54,699 nt of DNA, taken from the NCBI GenBank assembly GCA_903960515.1, contig CAJCBL010000247.1:1-54699 (forward strand), written 5' to 3'. The translations under genes were made by a program, and so were the position numbers. Below, one piece after another: positions 9,196 through 18,585 of this stretch (the stretch's first letter is position 1; each line of letters starts with the position of its first letter). The stretch comes from an uncultured Verrucomicrobiota bacterium (GTDB lineage: Bacteria > Verrucomicrobiota > Verrucomicrobiia > Opitutales > Opitutaceae). The notes below the pieces were generated by a model. It saw only the letters and a program-made list of their open reading frames with translations. It had not been told where the DNA came from and did no database searches.

Positions 9196-12100
9196 ATGAA
9201 CGACGCCCTGCTGATCGGTTACCCCTCCTTGCGACGCTTCGGCGCTCTCGCGCTCGCCGTCCTCCTCTCCACAGCGCTGGCGGCGAATCCGAAAGCCTCC
9301 GACTCCGCCAAGGCATCCACTACGCTCACACCGGAGGGCGGCCGCATCGTCGTCGACGTGCAGGGTGTGCCGCCGGCAGTACCGCTGTTCTTCTCCGCCG
9401 CAGCCGAGCAGACGGTGCGACTGGGCCCGGCCGAGATCGCCGGCGAGTTGCGCCTGAAGCTGCACATCGTGCAGGGCAGGCCCGAGGTCCTCGCGCTCGG
9501 CCTCAGCGGCGACGGCGATGTCGTGGACGTGACCGGAGCCGGCCTAGCCTCCTGGGCGGTGCGGCAGCTTCCCGGCGCCGGCAACCGGTTCCTGGATCTG
9601 CGTCCGGTCCTCGCCGACGGCGTCGCCGCGCCGCGCGACCTCGAACTCGTAGTGCACACCCGGTTGCGCAAACCGGCCGTGCCCGGCTCTTCCACGGTGT
9701 TGATCGCCGCACCGGGCGAGGCGGTGGGCTTCGCCTCCAAGATCACGTTGCAGCCCGAGGCGATGGTCGACCTCCGCGTAACCGCGGCCACCGGCCTCAT
9801 TCCGCTGGGCGAAACCCACGGGCCGCGCGATCCCGTCCAGTTCTATGCTACCGGTGACGGTCGGCTAGAAGTGCGCCTCTCCGCCCGCGGCGCGGCACCG
9901 GCCGAGGCCGAGCTCCTCGGCGCCCAACTCGCCGGCAAGATCAACGAGACCGCCGGCAGCGCCGAGTTCCGCCTCCGCGGACAACTGCGCGCCGCGAAGG
10001 CCGGCGCCCGTTTGCCGCTGCTCTCCGGTTCGGCCGCGCCCAACGACAAGGTCGCTGGCGACGGCTGGCACCTCGAACTTGCGTCACCGGAAAGCGGTTT
10101 CCGCGGCTACGAACTGGTCGCCGAACGCGAGGGCCTGCTGCCCGTCGAGCTGTCCTTCGCCGCCGCAGTGGTGGAGAACGGCGAATGGCGCGTGCTCAAC
10201 TTTGCGATGTCCGCCGGCGCCGTAGTGCCGCTGCAACTCGAAGGCCTGCCCGCCGGAGTCAGCTTTGACCCCTCGCGCCCGGTGCTGCCCGTCGCCACGG
10301 CCCAGGGCTGGCAGGGGTTTCTCCCCTCCGACGGCTCCACCGCACTAGCCTGGAAGCACCAGACCAAGGCGGCCGAGGGCGCGCTGTTCTTTACCAGTAC
10401 CGAGACAACGGATGCCCGCCTGGGCGCCGGCCTGCTGCGACAGGAGGCGCGCATCGACCTGCGCATCCTCCAGGGCAAACTGAGCTCGCTGCGCTGCCGC
10501 ATGGAAGGCCCCGGTGAGATCGTCGGCGTAGAGGGCGCGAATCTCGTGAGCTGGAAAGTACTGCCCACCGACGGCGCACGCGTCCTGGAGGTTCAATTCA
10601 GCCGGCCGGTGGAAACGGAGGGCAAGCTCACCGTGCGCAGCCAGACCGAGCTTGGCGGCTTCCCGATCCGCGCCGAACCGCTGCGGCTGGTTCCCGAAGG
10701 CGTGGTACGGCATTCCGGCTTCCTGCGCGTGGCGAACGACGGCGCGGTGCGCCTCGAGGTGGCCGATGTGTCCGGGATGATGCAGCTCGCCCCCGAACAG
10801 TTCCCCGGGGACGCGCTCGGCGCCGACGAAGCGCGCCAGATCTTCGTCTATCGTTTCCCGGCGGCGACCTATGGATACCGCCTGCTCGCCTCGCAGATCC
10901 AGGCCGAGGTCGGGGTATCCGCAATCGTAACCTACGAACTTGGAGAGACCGACCGCATCATCGCCGCAAGCCTCGAGCTCGATGTGCGCGAAGCGCCGCT
11001 GCGCGACTGGTCCCTGCAGGTGCCGGCCGAGTACACCGTGGTCGGCGTGACCGGCGGCGGCGTGGCCGACTTCATCGCGGAAACGGCCTCCGCCGCCGGC
11101 TACCGCACGCTCAAGATCGTCTTCGCGGCCGCCGTCGAGGGCCGGCAGCTGCTGCAACTGCGACTGGAGAAGAACCAGACCGCAGCGGCAGGCGAGTGGA
11201 CGCTGCCGCCGCTGCGCTATCCGGGGGCAAAGTCCGTGCGCGGCCATATCGGAGCCGTGGCGACACCAGGCTACCGCCTCGTTCCCGCGACGGTCGAGCG
11301 ACTCGTCGAGGTGCCGCTGAGCTATTTCCCGCAGCAAACCGCCGGCCTCCAGCAGGCGTGGCGGTTGCGCGAACCGGACTGGACGGTCGCCCTCAAGGTC
11401 GAGGCGCTCGGCCAGAGCGTGCAGGCCGACGTATTCCATCTCTACACCGTGAAGGAGGGCGTGGTCTACGCCAGCGTGCTGCTCAACTACTTCGTCGTAG
11501 GCGCCCCGGCCACAGAGTGGCGGCTCGCCGTGCCGCCGGAGGCCGGGAACATCGACGTCACCGGCCAGAACGTACGCCGCGATTGGCGGCGCGAGGGCGA
11601 CCAGGTGATCGTCTCGCTGCACCAGCCCGTGCTCGGCGCGGCCACCCTGCTGCTCACCTTCGAGCAGCCGATGAGCGCTCGGGGCGGCACGATCCAGCCC
11701 GGCCAGGTGCGCCCGCTCAACGTCCAGGCCGAGCGCGGTTTCCTGCAGGTGGTCAGCCCCGCACAGGTGAAGCATGAGATCCACAAGGCCGACGGCGGTC
11801 TCCTTAAACTGGAGCCGCTGGAGCTGCCCGCGGAGTTCCGGCTGCTCTCCAGCGCACCCTCGCTGGCGATCTACCAATACACCGCCCGGCCCTTCGCCCT
11901 CGAGGTGGGAGTGGAGTGGTACGCCGCCGGCGAGACGGTGGACCAGGTGGTCGATTTCGCGAAGCTCTCCAGCCAGATCTCGCGTGACGGCCAAGTGGTG
12001 ACCGACGCCCAGTTCTACGTGAAGACCCGCGGCCGCAAGGCGCTGCGCCTCGAGCTGCCCGCCGGCGCGAAACTCTGGGAAACCCGGGTGGACAACGAAA

Positions 12101-15100
12101 TCGTCAACGCACGCGCCGACGGCGGCCAGACGCTCATCCCGCTGCCCGCACGGCTCAACCCGAACGAACCGGTGGCCGTATCCTTGCGCCTGGGCCAGGC
12201 GGCAACCGGCACCGGCTCGACAGTGAAACTCGTCGCCCCGCGCACGGTGGCGCCCAGCGTCGTCAACGAATGGACGCTGCGCGCCGATGCCGGCCGCCAA
12301 CTCGCGCCTCGGGGCGGCAACGCCGAACTCCTCCGCCCCGCGCTCACGGAGACCGGCTTTGAGTGGATCGCCGAACGCGGGCGTTTCTCTGCGGTGCTGC
12401 TGCTCGGCCTCACCGCTCTGGGCGCGCTGCTGCTGCGCTCCGATTCGGGGCGTAACCAACTCTTGGCACTAGTGATCCTCGCGAACACTATGATCGCCAT
12501 GCTCTTTGTGGCGGCAGGAGCTACGGTGGCCCGCCGCGTGAACCTGCACGAACTCACCTACGCCGCCACGATGGTGCCGGCTGAGCAAAGCGTGACGATC
12601 ACCGTCGCCAACATGAACCCGTTACTCGCGCTGGTTTCCTGTTGGGGTATCGCCGCAATGGTGATCGGTGGCGCCGTAGCCGCCTTGGCCCAGCGCCGCG
12701 GCTATGCGATCGCGCAGGTCGCCGGCATCGCCCTCGCCGCCGCCGGCCTGCTCGCGCAGCACGGCGGCGCTGTGCTCTTCTACACCGCAGCGGCTTTAGC
12801 CGCCTGGCTACTGCTCTTCATGCCCGGCGCCGGACGCTGGAACCGTGAACGCAAGGAGCGCAAAGCGGCCGAGGAGGCCGCCCAGGAGCCCGAGGCCGAT
12901 TCCGGCCCGAGCGCGGGCGCATCCTCGGTGCTGCCGTTGCTGGCAATCGTGGGCATCGGCGCTGCGGCGCTCGGCGGGGGCAACACCCTGCGGGCGGCAG
13001 TGGATCCGGCAGTGTGGGTGGAGAATGGTGGCAAGGCGGCCCAGTCGATGGTGCAGACCTGGTCCATCCACGACGACCGCCTCTACGGTGAAATGGATGT
13101 GACGGTACGCGGTGTGCCGGGAGACAACTTCCTGCTGCTGCAGGCCCCCGCGATCCTAACCGACTTCAAGGGCGACGGCCTGCGCCTGGGCAAGGTCGAG
13201 GACCACGGCGAACACGGATACATGATCGCCCCCGAGCGCGCCGGCGTGCTCACCGCCCATGTGCGCTTCGAAATGCCCGTACCCAAGGGCACCAGCGAGA
13301 TCCCGCTGCCCAGCGGCCCGGCCGCCGCGCAGAGAGTAACCATCGCCCTCGACCAAGGCGGCTGGGAGTTCGCCTCGCCGGCGGCGGTGCAGGTGCTGCC
13401 GACTCCGAACCTCGGTGACGCCCGCAGCGGCGCCACCCTCGTGCTCGCGCCCCACGGCGCGGCCACAATCCGCCTGCAGCCCAGGCGCCGTGATCTCGCC
13501 ACGGAGACGGCGCAGTTCTTCGCCGAGTCCGCACAGCTCTACATGCCCGGCCCCGGAGTGGTGAACGGCCTCGCCCGCGTGTCCATTCGCCCAGTGCAGG
13601 GTCGCGTGACCGAGCTCGTGCTCGACGTACCAGCCGGCCTTACGGTGGGCGATGTGAAGGAGGGACCGGTGGGCTCCTGGCGTTTCGATCCCGTGAAACA
13701 CCGTTTGCTGGTGACGCTGGCCGCCGCGCAGGAGCGCGAGTTCCACTTCGATGTGGAGACACAGCTCGGCACCGGGGCATTGCCCTTCGACCTGGCGCTG
13801 ATGCCGCTGCGGGTAAACGGTGCCGGCGGCGACGTTGGTACGATCGCGCTGGCCTTCGGCGGGGACGCGCAACCGGAAGGCGTACACGCTACCGGACTTT
13901 CCGCTGTGAATCCGGAAGACTTCGACGCCTCCCTGATCCCGAACAACTCCGAGGACGAGCCGGTGGCCGCATTGCAACAGGTCTGGCGCTACGGCCCGGC
14001 GGCCGGCAAAGTGGAGCTGCGCATCGCGGCGGTGGCGCCCGAGGTGCGTGTAACCGGGCGGCAGGTACTCTCGCTCGACGACGACCGCCTGGTGATGGCG
14101 GTGGATCTGGCGGCCTCGATCACCCGGGTGGGCCTGTTCAAGCTCAGCTTCGTGTTGCCCAAGGGGCTGGAAGTCGAGGCGCTCAGCGGGGCCGCGCTCA
14201 GCCACTGGACCGAGGCCCGGGAGGGCGCGCAGCGCATCGTGACCCTGCACCTCAACGGCCGAACCATCGGCGAACAAAAGTTCACCCTCGCGCTGGCTGG
14301 CGCCGCGCCGCGAGCCCAGGAGGCGTGGCCAGTGCCGCACCTGCTCGTACGCGAGGCCACACGACAGACGGGCGAGGCGCTCATCGTGCCCGGCAAAGGC
14401 CTACGCCTGCGCGCGGTGGAGCGCGAGAAGGTCACCCAGCTCGACCCGCGCCAGGTGGGCGGGCTCCAGCCCGGCACCCTCGCATTCCAGCTGCTGCAGG
14501 AGGACTGGTCGATCCGCCTCGGTATCGAGGCGCTGGACCCGTGGGTGACCGTGCAGTCGTTACAGGAGACGACGGTGCGCGAGGGCCAGACGCTGGTGCG
14601 CCTGGGCCTGCGCTACCGGGTGGAGAACGCCGCGGTGAAACAATTCCGGGTGAAGCTGCCCGGGCTGGGCGAGGAGCGGGCGCGCACCGTGCGCGCCACC
14701 GGCCCTGCAGTGAGCGACATGGTGCGGGTGGCCGGAAGCCCCGACCTCTGGGAGATCCGGCTGCAGCGCGGCATCGCCGGCGAAACGGAGGTGCAGATCG
14801 AGTACCAGGGACCGGCCACGAGGGACCAGAATCTGGAGACGATTGCCGCGCCCGAGTTCGTGGGCGCGCGCCAGGCGGTGCAGTTTGCCGCAGTGCGCGC
14901 CAGCGGTCGCCTGGAGCTGGAGACCGGGGCTCTCCCTCGCGGCTGGACGCGGATCGACTGGAGCGCGGTGCCCGCGTTTCTCCAAAGCCGCACCGAGCGC
15001 GGCGTGCCGGCGCTTTGCTTCCGGGTGGCCGAGGCCGAGGCCGCGCTCCCAGTGACGGTGCGCCGCCACGAGGTGGCCGACTCGCTCAAGCTGCGCGTCA

Positions 15101-16167
15101 CCCAGGGCAACATGACGACGCTCTTCTCGCCCGAGGGCGCGAGTCTCACGTCGGTGGAGATGCGCGTGGAGGTGCTGGAAAAGAGCACTCTGCGCGTGCG
15201 ACTGCCCGAGGGCGCAAAGCTCTTCAACACGCTGGTGAACGGCGAGAGCGCCTCAGTGGTGCGGGAGGGCGACGCGTTCCTCTTCCATGTGACGCCCAAC
15301 ACGGCCGGCGAGCGCTCCGCGGCGGTGCGCCTAGTGTATTCGGTGGCCGGAGCCGTCGGCGCCGCCCCCACTCTGGTAGGCCCCAGCCTGAGCGTGCCGC
15401 TGGAGAACGTGACCTGGCGGGTGGTGCTACCGCCCGGATACGAACTGGAGAGCTACGCCGGCGGCCTGCGGCTGCGCGAGGAGCCCAGGTCCCGCGGGGA
15501 TTGGGGAGTAGGCTCGTCCGGCCTGGCCGACTACCAGTCGGTGGTCGTTTCGAAGCGTTCCGCCGAGTCGAAGAAGGCCGCGGCGATGATGCAGGAGGCG
15601 AGCGCGCTGCTGCAGAAGGGCGACCAGCAGAAGGCCGGCGAGGTGCTCAGCCGCGCCTACAACACCCAGGCCCTCGACGAGGCGGCCAACGAGGATGCAC
15701 GCGTGCAGTTGCGCAACCTCAAGACCCAGCAGACCGTCCTTGGCCTGAATACCCGTCGCCAGCGCATGTATCTGGACAACCGTGTAGACGCCGCGCGCAA
15801 CGAGCAGCTCGAGCAGGCGGCCAGCCTGAATCCGTTTATGCAGGGCAAGGAGAACTTCGATCCGCGGCAGGTGGACCAGTTGCTCATGGGCAACTCCGCC
15901 GAGGAGAACACCGCGCTGCGAGGCATCGCCGACCGGCTCGTGGACCAGCAGCTCGCCGCCGAGCCCGCTCCGCGCGCCATCGACGTGACGCTCAGCGAGC
16001 GCGGCCAAGTGCTCATCTTCACCCGCAGCCTGCAGGTGGACGGCAGCGCGCCACTACAGCTCAAGCTGGCGGTGGCCCGCACCGCGCGTCCGCCCTATGG
16101 ATTCACGGCGCTGCTGCTGCTCGCCGTGGCCGGCATCGCGGCGATCCCGCTGGTGAAGCGGAAATAG
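9196..16167 (+). CDS. Giant (2323-residue) envelope protein with beta-rich repeats and central membrane block, function unknown
   Basis: I do not recognise a named family. The protein starts with a signal peptide (RRFGALALAVLLSTALA). Residues ~30-1060 are beta-rich, with recurring modules of the form L-x-hydrophobic-QG...GxVVxVxGxxLxSWxV (for example LHIVQGRPEVLALGLSGDG and LRILQGKLSSLRCRMEG). A block of about four to five membrane helices spans ~1064-1218, with one more near 1245-1265. The second half repeats the beta-rich style, then comes a helical stretch (~2121-2210, AAAMMQEASALLQKGDQQKA). One C-terminal helix (TALLLLAVAGIAAIPLV) ends in KRK. The layout suggests two large extracytoplasmic arms anchored by a central membrane domain. 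It lies 184 bp after the ECF sigma/VWA pair on the same strand, so it may be their partner or target. Confidence 0.85.
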   Translation: MNDALLIGYPSLRRFGALALAVLLSTALAANPKASDSAKASTTLTPEGGRIVVDVQGVPPAVPLFFSAAAEQTVRLGPAEIAGELRLKLHIVQGRPEVLALGLSGDGDVVDVTGAGLASWAVRQLPGAGNRFLDLRPVLADGVAAPRDLELVVHTRLRKPAVPGSSTVLIAAPGEAVGFASKITLQPEAMVDLRVTAATGLIPLGETHGPRDPVQFYATGDGRLEVRLSARGAAPAEAELLGAQLAGKINETAGSAEFRLRGQLRAAKAGARLPLLSGSAAPNDKVAGDGWHLELASPESGFRGYELVAEREGLLPVELSFAAAVVENGEWRVLNFAMSAGAVVPLQLEGLPAGVSFDPSRPVLPVATAQGWQGFLPSDGSTALAWKHQTKAAEGALFFTSTETTDARLGAGLLRQEARIDLRILQGKLSSLRCRMEGPGEIVGVEGANLVSWKVLPTDGARVLEVQFSRPVETEGKLTVRSQTELGGFPIRAEPLRLVPEGVVRHSGFLRVANDGAVRLEVADVSGMMQLAPEQFPGDALGADEARQIFVYRFPAATYGYRLLASQIQAEVGVSAIVTYELGETDRIIAASLELDVREAPLRDWSLQVPAEYTVVGVTGGGVADFIAETASAAGYRTLKIVFAAAVEGRQLLQLRLEKNQTAAAGEWTLPPLRYPGAKSVRGHIGAVATPGYRLVPATVERLVEVPLSYFPQQTAGLQQAWRLREPDWTVALKVEALGQSVQADVFHLYTVKEGVVYASVLLNYFVVGAPATEWRLAVPPEAGNIDVTGQNVRRDWRREGDQVIVSLHQPVLGAATLLLTFEQPMSARGGTIQPGQVRPLNVQAERGFLQVVSPAQVKHEIHKADGGLLKLEPLELPAEFRLLSSAPSLAIYQYTARPFALEVGVEWYAAGETVDQVVDFAKLSSQISRDGQVVTDAQFYVKTRGRKALRLELPAGAKLWETRVDNEIVNARADGGQTLIPLPARLNPNEPVAVSLRLGQAATGTGSTVKLVAPRTVAPSVVNEWTLRADAGRQLAPRGGNAELLRPALTETGFEWIAERGRFSAVLLLGLTALGALLLRSDSGRNQLLALVILANTMIAMLFVAAGATVARRVNLHELTYAATMVPAEQSVTITVANMNPLLALVSCWGIAAMVIGGAVAALAQRRGYAIAQVAGIALAAAGLLAQHGGAVLFYTAAALAAWLLLFMPGAGRWNRERKERKAAEEAAQEPEADSGPSAGASSVLPLLAIVGIGAAALGGGNTLRAAVDPAVWVENGGKAAQSMVQTWSIHDDRLYGEMDVTVRGVPGDNFLLLQAPAILTDFKGDGLRLGKVEDHGEHGYMIAPERAGVLTAHVRFEMPVPKGTSEIPLPSGPAAAQRVTIALDQGGWEFASPAAVQVLPTPNLGDARSGATLVLAPHGAATIRLQPRRRDLATETAQFFAESAQLYMPGPGVVNGLARVSIRPVQGRVTELVLDVPAGLTVGDVKEGPVGSWRFDPVKHRLLVTLAAAQEREFHFDVETQLGTGALPFDLALMPLRVNGAGGDVGTIALAFGGDAQPEGVHATGLSAVNPEDFDASLIPNNSEDEPVAALQQVWRYGPAAGKVELRIAAVAPEVRVTGRQVLSLDDDRLVMAVDLAASITRVGLFKLSFVLPKGLEVEALSGAALSHWTEAREGAQRIVTLHLNGRTIGEQKFTLALAGAAPRAQEAWPVPHLLVREATRQTGEALIVPGKGLRLRAVEREKVTQLDPRQVGGLQPGTLAFQLLQEDWSIRLGIEALDPWVTVQSLQETTVREGQTLVRLGLRYRVENAAVKQFRVKLPGLGEERARTVRATGPAVSDMVRVAGSPDLWEIRLQRGIAGETEVQIEYQGPATRDQNLETIAAPEFVGARQAVQFAAVRASGRLELETGALPRGWTRIDWSAVPAFLQSRTERGVPALCFRVAEAEAALPVTVRRHEVADSLKLRVTQGNMTTLFSPEGASLTSVEMRVEVLEKSTLRVRLPEGAKLFNTLVNGESASVVREGDAFLFHVTPNTAGERSAAVRLVYSVAGAVGAAPTLVGPSLSVPLENVTWRVVLPPGYELESYAGGLRLREEPRSRGDWGVGSSGLADYQSVVVSKRSAESKKAAAMMQEASALLQKGDQQKAGEVLSRAYNTQALDEAANEDARVQLRNLKTQQTVLGLNTRRQRMYLDNRVDAARNEQLEQAASLNPFMQGKENFDPRQVDQLLMGNSAEENTALRGIADRLVDQQLAAEPAPRAIDVTLSERGQVLIFTRSLQVDGSAPLQLKLAVARTARPPYGFTALLLLAVAGIAAIPLVKRK

Positions 16168-16205
16168 GAACGCCAGCTCGGGCGGAGTGGAGTGCGAGGC
16201 ACCTC

Positions 16206-16376
16206 CCGCCCGAGGATGGCGGTGGACCTGCGGGGTATGACAACTTCCAGGCCGCCATTGGTGATCCGGCACACGAGGAGCACGAATCCATGCTCGAATG
16301 GGTCGGCGGAGGCTTCGATCCGGCGGCTTGCGATCTCGGGATCGTCGCCCGGGCGCTGGCCAAGTTGAAAGGGTGA
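16206..16376 (+). pseudogene. C-terminal remnant of a pRiA4b ORF-3-like gene
   Basis: This stretch codes for PPEDGGGPAGYDNF... to ...ARALAKLKG and a stop. It is almost identical to the last ~57 residues of the intact gene ending at 18510. It has no start and no N-terminal domain, because homology begins abruptly at 16206. It follows the giant gene by ~40 bp. Confidence 0.8.
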
Positions 16377-16418
16377 GGTGCCGGGGCGCGCGCAAAGGGA
16401 TCGGCGCTCCCCCAAACG
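16206..16418 (+). repeat. Direct repeat, left copy (partner 18340-18553)
   Basis: This copy of a ~210-bp direct repeat covers the pRiA4b remnant and extends past its stop into GTGAGGTGCCGGGGCGCGCG and GGGATCGGCGCTCCC. The right copy differs by only a few substitutions and one extra A. Similarity outside the coding part shows that the DNA segment itself was copied. Confidence 0.85.
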
Positions 16419-16479
16419 GGATATCGGCCCCGAAAGTATCCGTCTGACGCCTCCGGAGAATTTGCTGGGGCGGGCAACA

Positions 16480-17637
16480 ATGCCTCAGCCCTCCTCCAAT
16501 ACTGGCACCGTCAAGTTCCAGCGTCGCCTACACGAATTCCTCTTTTCTCACGGCACTACTACCGCCAACGATCAGTCCGTGTCTAAACCATCCAGGCAGC
16601 CGAAACCTCCGATCGTACCGCTCGAACTCTGGAAGCGCACTCTCGATGCCGTGCTCGCATTCCGCGCTCTAGAGCCATGGGAATGGATGGGCGACGCCGA
16701 GACCTCAGTTGTGATCGACGGGGGCGGAGTGCCTTGGTTCGCCTCGGTACTCGGCGGCTCTGGACAGGTCTACGGCTTGGCCCTCTATCGCGGCAGCCAG
16801 GGTCTGCGCGTACTCGAGCGGCTCCTCACCGCCCGCTGCATTGAGGATCTGGAGGGGATGCCGTATCAACAGGATGGGCTGACTGTTTGGTTTGGGCCCA
16901 AGAGCGAGCTCAGCGCAATGCAGCGCGAGCGCTACGCTGCATTGGGCTACCAGCCGGCGCGAGGCACCCGGATGGCCTGGCCGAGCATCCTAAACCACAG
17001 CCCCGGATACATGCCTTGGGCGCCCGAAGCGAGCGAGGTGGCCTGGCTCGCCGTTGCGATTCGGGCGGTTATGCAGTATGCCGCGTTGCTGATGAACCAC
17101 CCGGAGGTGGCGTCGGGACGCGACAGGCTCGAGTTCCCGATCATCCCAACCAACGAATCTGCGCTCGAGCCCGGGAAGCTGGAATGGCGGCACTGGAGCG
17201 CCGAAGCGGACCGGCCGCCAGCGGCCGCCCTGCGTATCACGACACCGGAATTAGAAGCCGCCCTACGCGCTCTGCCACTGGTACAGGGCCCGGGCCTAGA
17301 ACTCGATTGGATCTATCTTCCTGATACAATTGCGGAAGGTTCGCGCCCCTATCATCCCCGGGCGATCCTGATTTTCGATGCGGCCACGACCATCTGCCTG
17401 GCGATGGAATTGATACCGGTCGGCGACAACCTCTTCGAGAAAATCGGCGACAAGTTGATCCGGGCTATGCTGAAAATGGGGACACTGCCCGAGCGGGTGC
17501 AGGTGCGGCGACCTGAGCTGGCGCAGCTCCTAGGGCAGCTTCTGGAGGGATTGGGCAGCAAAGTGCAGTTGGTGGATCGGCTGCCCGCCGCAAAGAGTTT
17601 CCAGGAGGGCATGCTGGGCTTCCTAGGCCGGCGCTGA
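16480..17637 (+). CDS. Uncharacterised protein, DUF7309/DUF6930-like
   Basis: This is a 385-residue cytoplasmic protein with no signal or membrane segment. The N-terminal part (LWKRTLDAVLAFRALEPWEW, WFASVLGGSGQVYGLALYRG) and the C-terminal part (ELDWIYLP, RPYHPRAILIFDAATTICLA, LPERVQVRRPEL) resemble the DUF7309 and DUF6930 modules, which are often found together and near pRiA4b ORF-3-like genes. That assignment is from memory of family style. ATG 16480 is chosen because the upstream in-frame start (16378) lies inside the direct repeat and adds a low-complexity leader. The gene sits between the two copies of that repeat, next to an intact pRiA4b gene. Confidence 0.7.
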   Translation: MPQPSSNTGTVKFQRRLHEFLFSHGTTTANDQSVSKPSRQPKPPIVPLELWKRTLDAVLAFRALEPWEWMGDAETSVVIDGGGVPWFASVLGGSGQVYGLALYRGSQGLRVLERLLTARCIEDLEGMPYQQDGLTVWFGPKSELSAMQRERYAALGYQPARGTRMAWPSILNHSPGYMPWAPEASEVAWLAVAIRAVMQYAALLMNHPEVASGRDRLEFPIIPTNESALEPGKLEWRHWSAEADRPPAAALRITTPELEAALRALPLVQGPGLELDWIYLPDTIAEGSRPYHPRAILIFDAATTICLAMELIPVGDNLFEKIGDKLIRAMLKMGTLPERVQVRRPELAQLLGQLLEGLGSKVQLVDRLPAAKSFQEGMLGFLGRR

Positions 17638-17910
17638 GCCCTCGCCGAAGCATCGCCCGCCGCGGCATCCCCCAATGCCGCGCCCCGGGGAAGTGCGCAG
17701 TCCTCGCCGGCCGGGCCATAAGTCATTACCGATTGGCCCCCGCATAGCCGCGAGGCAGACGAGTCGCCTCGAGATCGGGCGGCGACAAACAAGCTCAACT
17801 TGGCGCCCTCCGCCTCCGTACCTCGGATTACGAGGAAGACGGTGCAAACGGCTCGCCAACGCGCCCGTGACCCGGCGAACATCCATTTGAAAACGCCAAC
17901 CCGAAACCAC

Positions 17911-18510
17911 GTGTCGACTCCATTCACCTACGAACTTCGTGTATCGCTCCAATTTGTCCAGCCCGAGATCTGGCGCGTACTCCGCGTGCCTCACGACCTC
18001 CGGTTTAGCCAGTTGCACAAGGTGCTCCAAACGGCATTCGCGTGGACTAACTCCCACCTTCACCAATTCCACGTTCACGACCCGGTAAAAAACATAGAGT
18101 CCATCGTCGGCGATCCACGCAACGATGACGACCTCTACATCCCGGGCGAGGAGGCTCCTTCGAAGACCCGCGACGAGCGCAAGGTCACGCTGGAGGAATA
18201 TCTAGGAAAACCCGGCGATCACCTCCTCTACGAATACGATTTCGGCGACGGATGGATGCACGAGGTCACTTTGGTGGCGATCCATCCGCAAGCGACCCGA
18301 CTGACGACGGCCTTGTGCCTCGACGGGGCCCGGGCGTGTCCGCCAGAGGATTGCGGTGGCCCTCCGGGGTATGACAACTTCCTGACCGCCATTGGTGATC
18401 CAGCACACGAGGAGCACGAATCCATGCTCGAATGGGTCGGCGGAGGCTTCGATCCGGCGGCTTTCGATCTCGGGGTCGTCGCCCGGGCGCTGGCCAAGTT
18501 GAAGAGGTGA
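17911..18510 (+). CDS. Plasmid pRiA4b ORF-3-like family protein
   Basis: This is a 199-residue protein of the pRiA4b ORF-3 family. Diagnostic stretches are LRVSLQFVQPEIWRVLRVP at the N-terminus, FSQLHKVLQTAFAWTNSHLH, YEYDFGDGWMHEV in the middle, and CPPEDCGGPPGYDNF...WVGGGFDPAAFDL at the C-terminus. The biochemical role is unknown; family members are scattered on plasmids, transposons and chromosomes. GTG at 17911 is preferred because family members start just before this beta strand; an ATG at 17800 would add an Arg-rich leader. The last 170 bases are duplicated at 16206-16376. Confidence 0.88.
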   Translation: MSTPFTYELRVSLQFVQPEIWRVLRVPHDLRFSQLHKVLQTAFAWTNSHLHQFHVHDPVKNIESIVGDPRNDDDLYIPGEEAPSKTRDERKVTLEEYLGKPGDHLLYEYDFGDGWMHEVTLVAIHPQATRLTTALCLDGARACPPEDCGGPPGYDNFLTAIGDPAHEEHESMLEWVGGGFDPAAFDLGVVARALAKLKR

Positions 18511-18553
18511 GGTGCCGGGGCGCGCGCAAAAGGGATCGGCGCTCCCGCAAGCG
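18340..18553 (+). repeat. Direct repeat, right copy (partner 16206-16418)
   Basis: This is the right copy of the ~210-bp direct repeat. It comprises the 3' end of the intact pRiA4b gene plus about 43 bp of downstream DNA. The two copies are ~2.1 kb apart in the same orientation and enclose the DUF7309/DUF6930-like gene. Confidence 0.85.
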
Positions 18554-18585
18554 GCCCCCCTACAGCTCGATCCCAGGACCACTCC

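Noticed and set aside
10345-12459. Long minus-strand frame opposite the giant protein
   Set aside because: Gly/Arg/His-rich antisense shadow with no domain; the plus-strand frame has a signal peptide, membrane helices and repeats.
14325-16376. Long plus-strand frame overlapping the end of the giant gene
   Set aside because: Arg/Gly-rich out-of-frame shadow. Only its last ~57 codons are meaningful, as the pRiA4b remnant.
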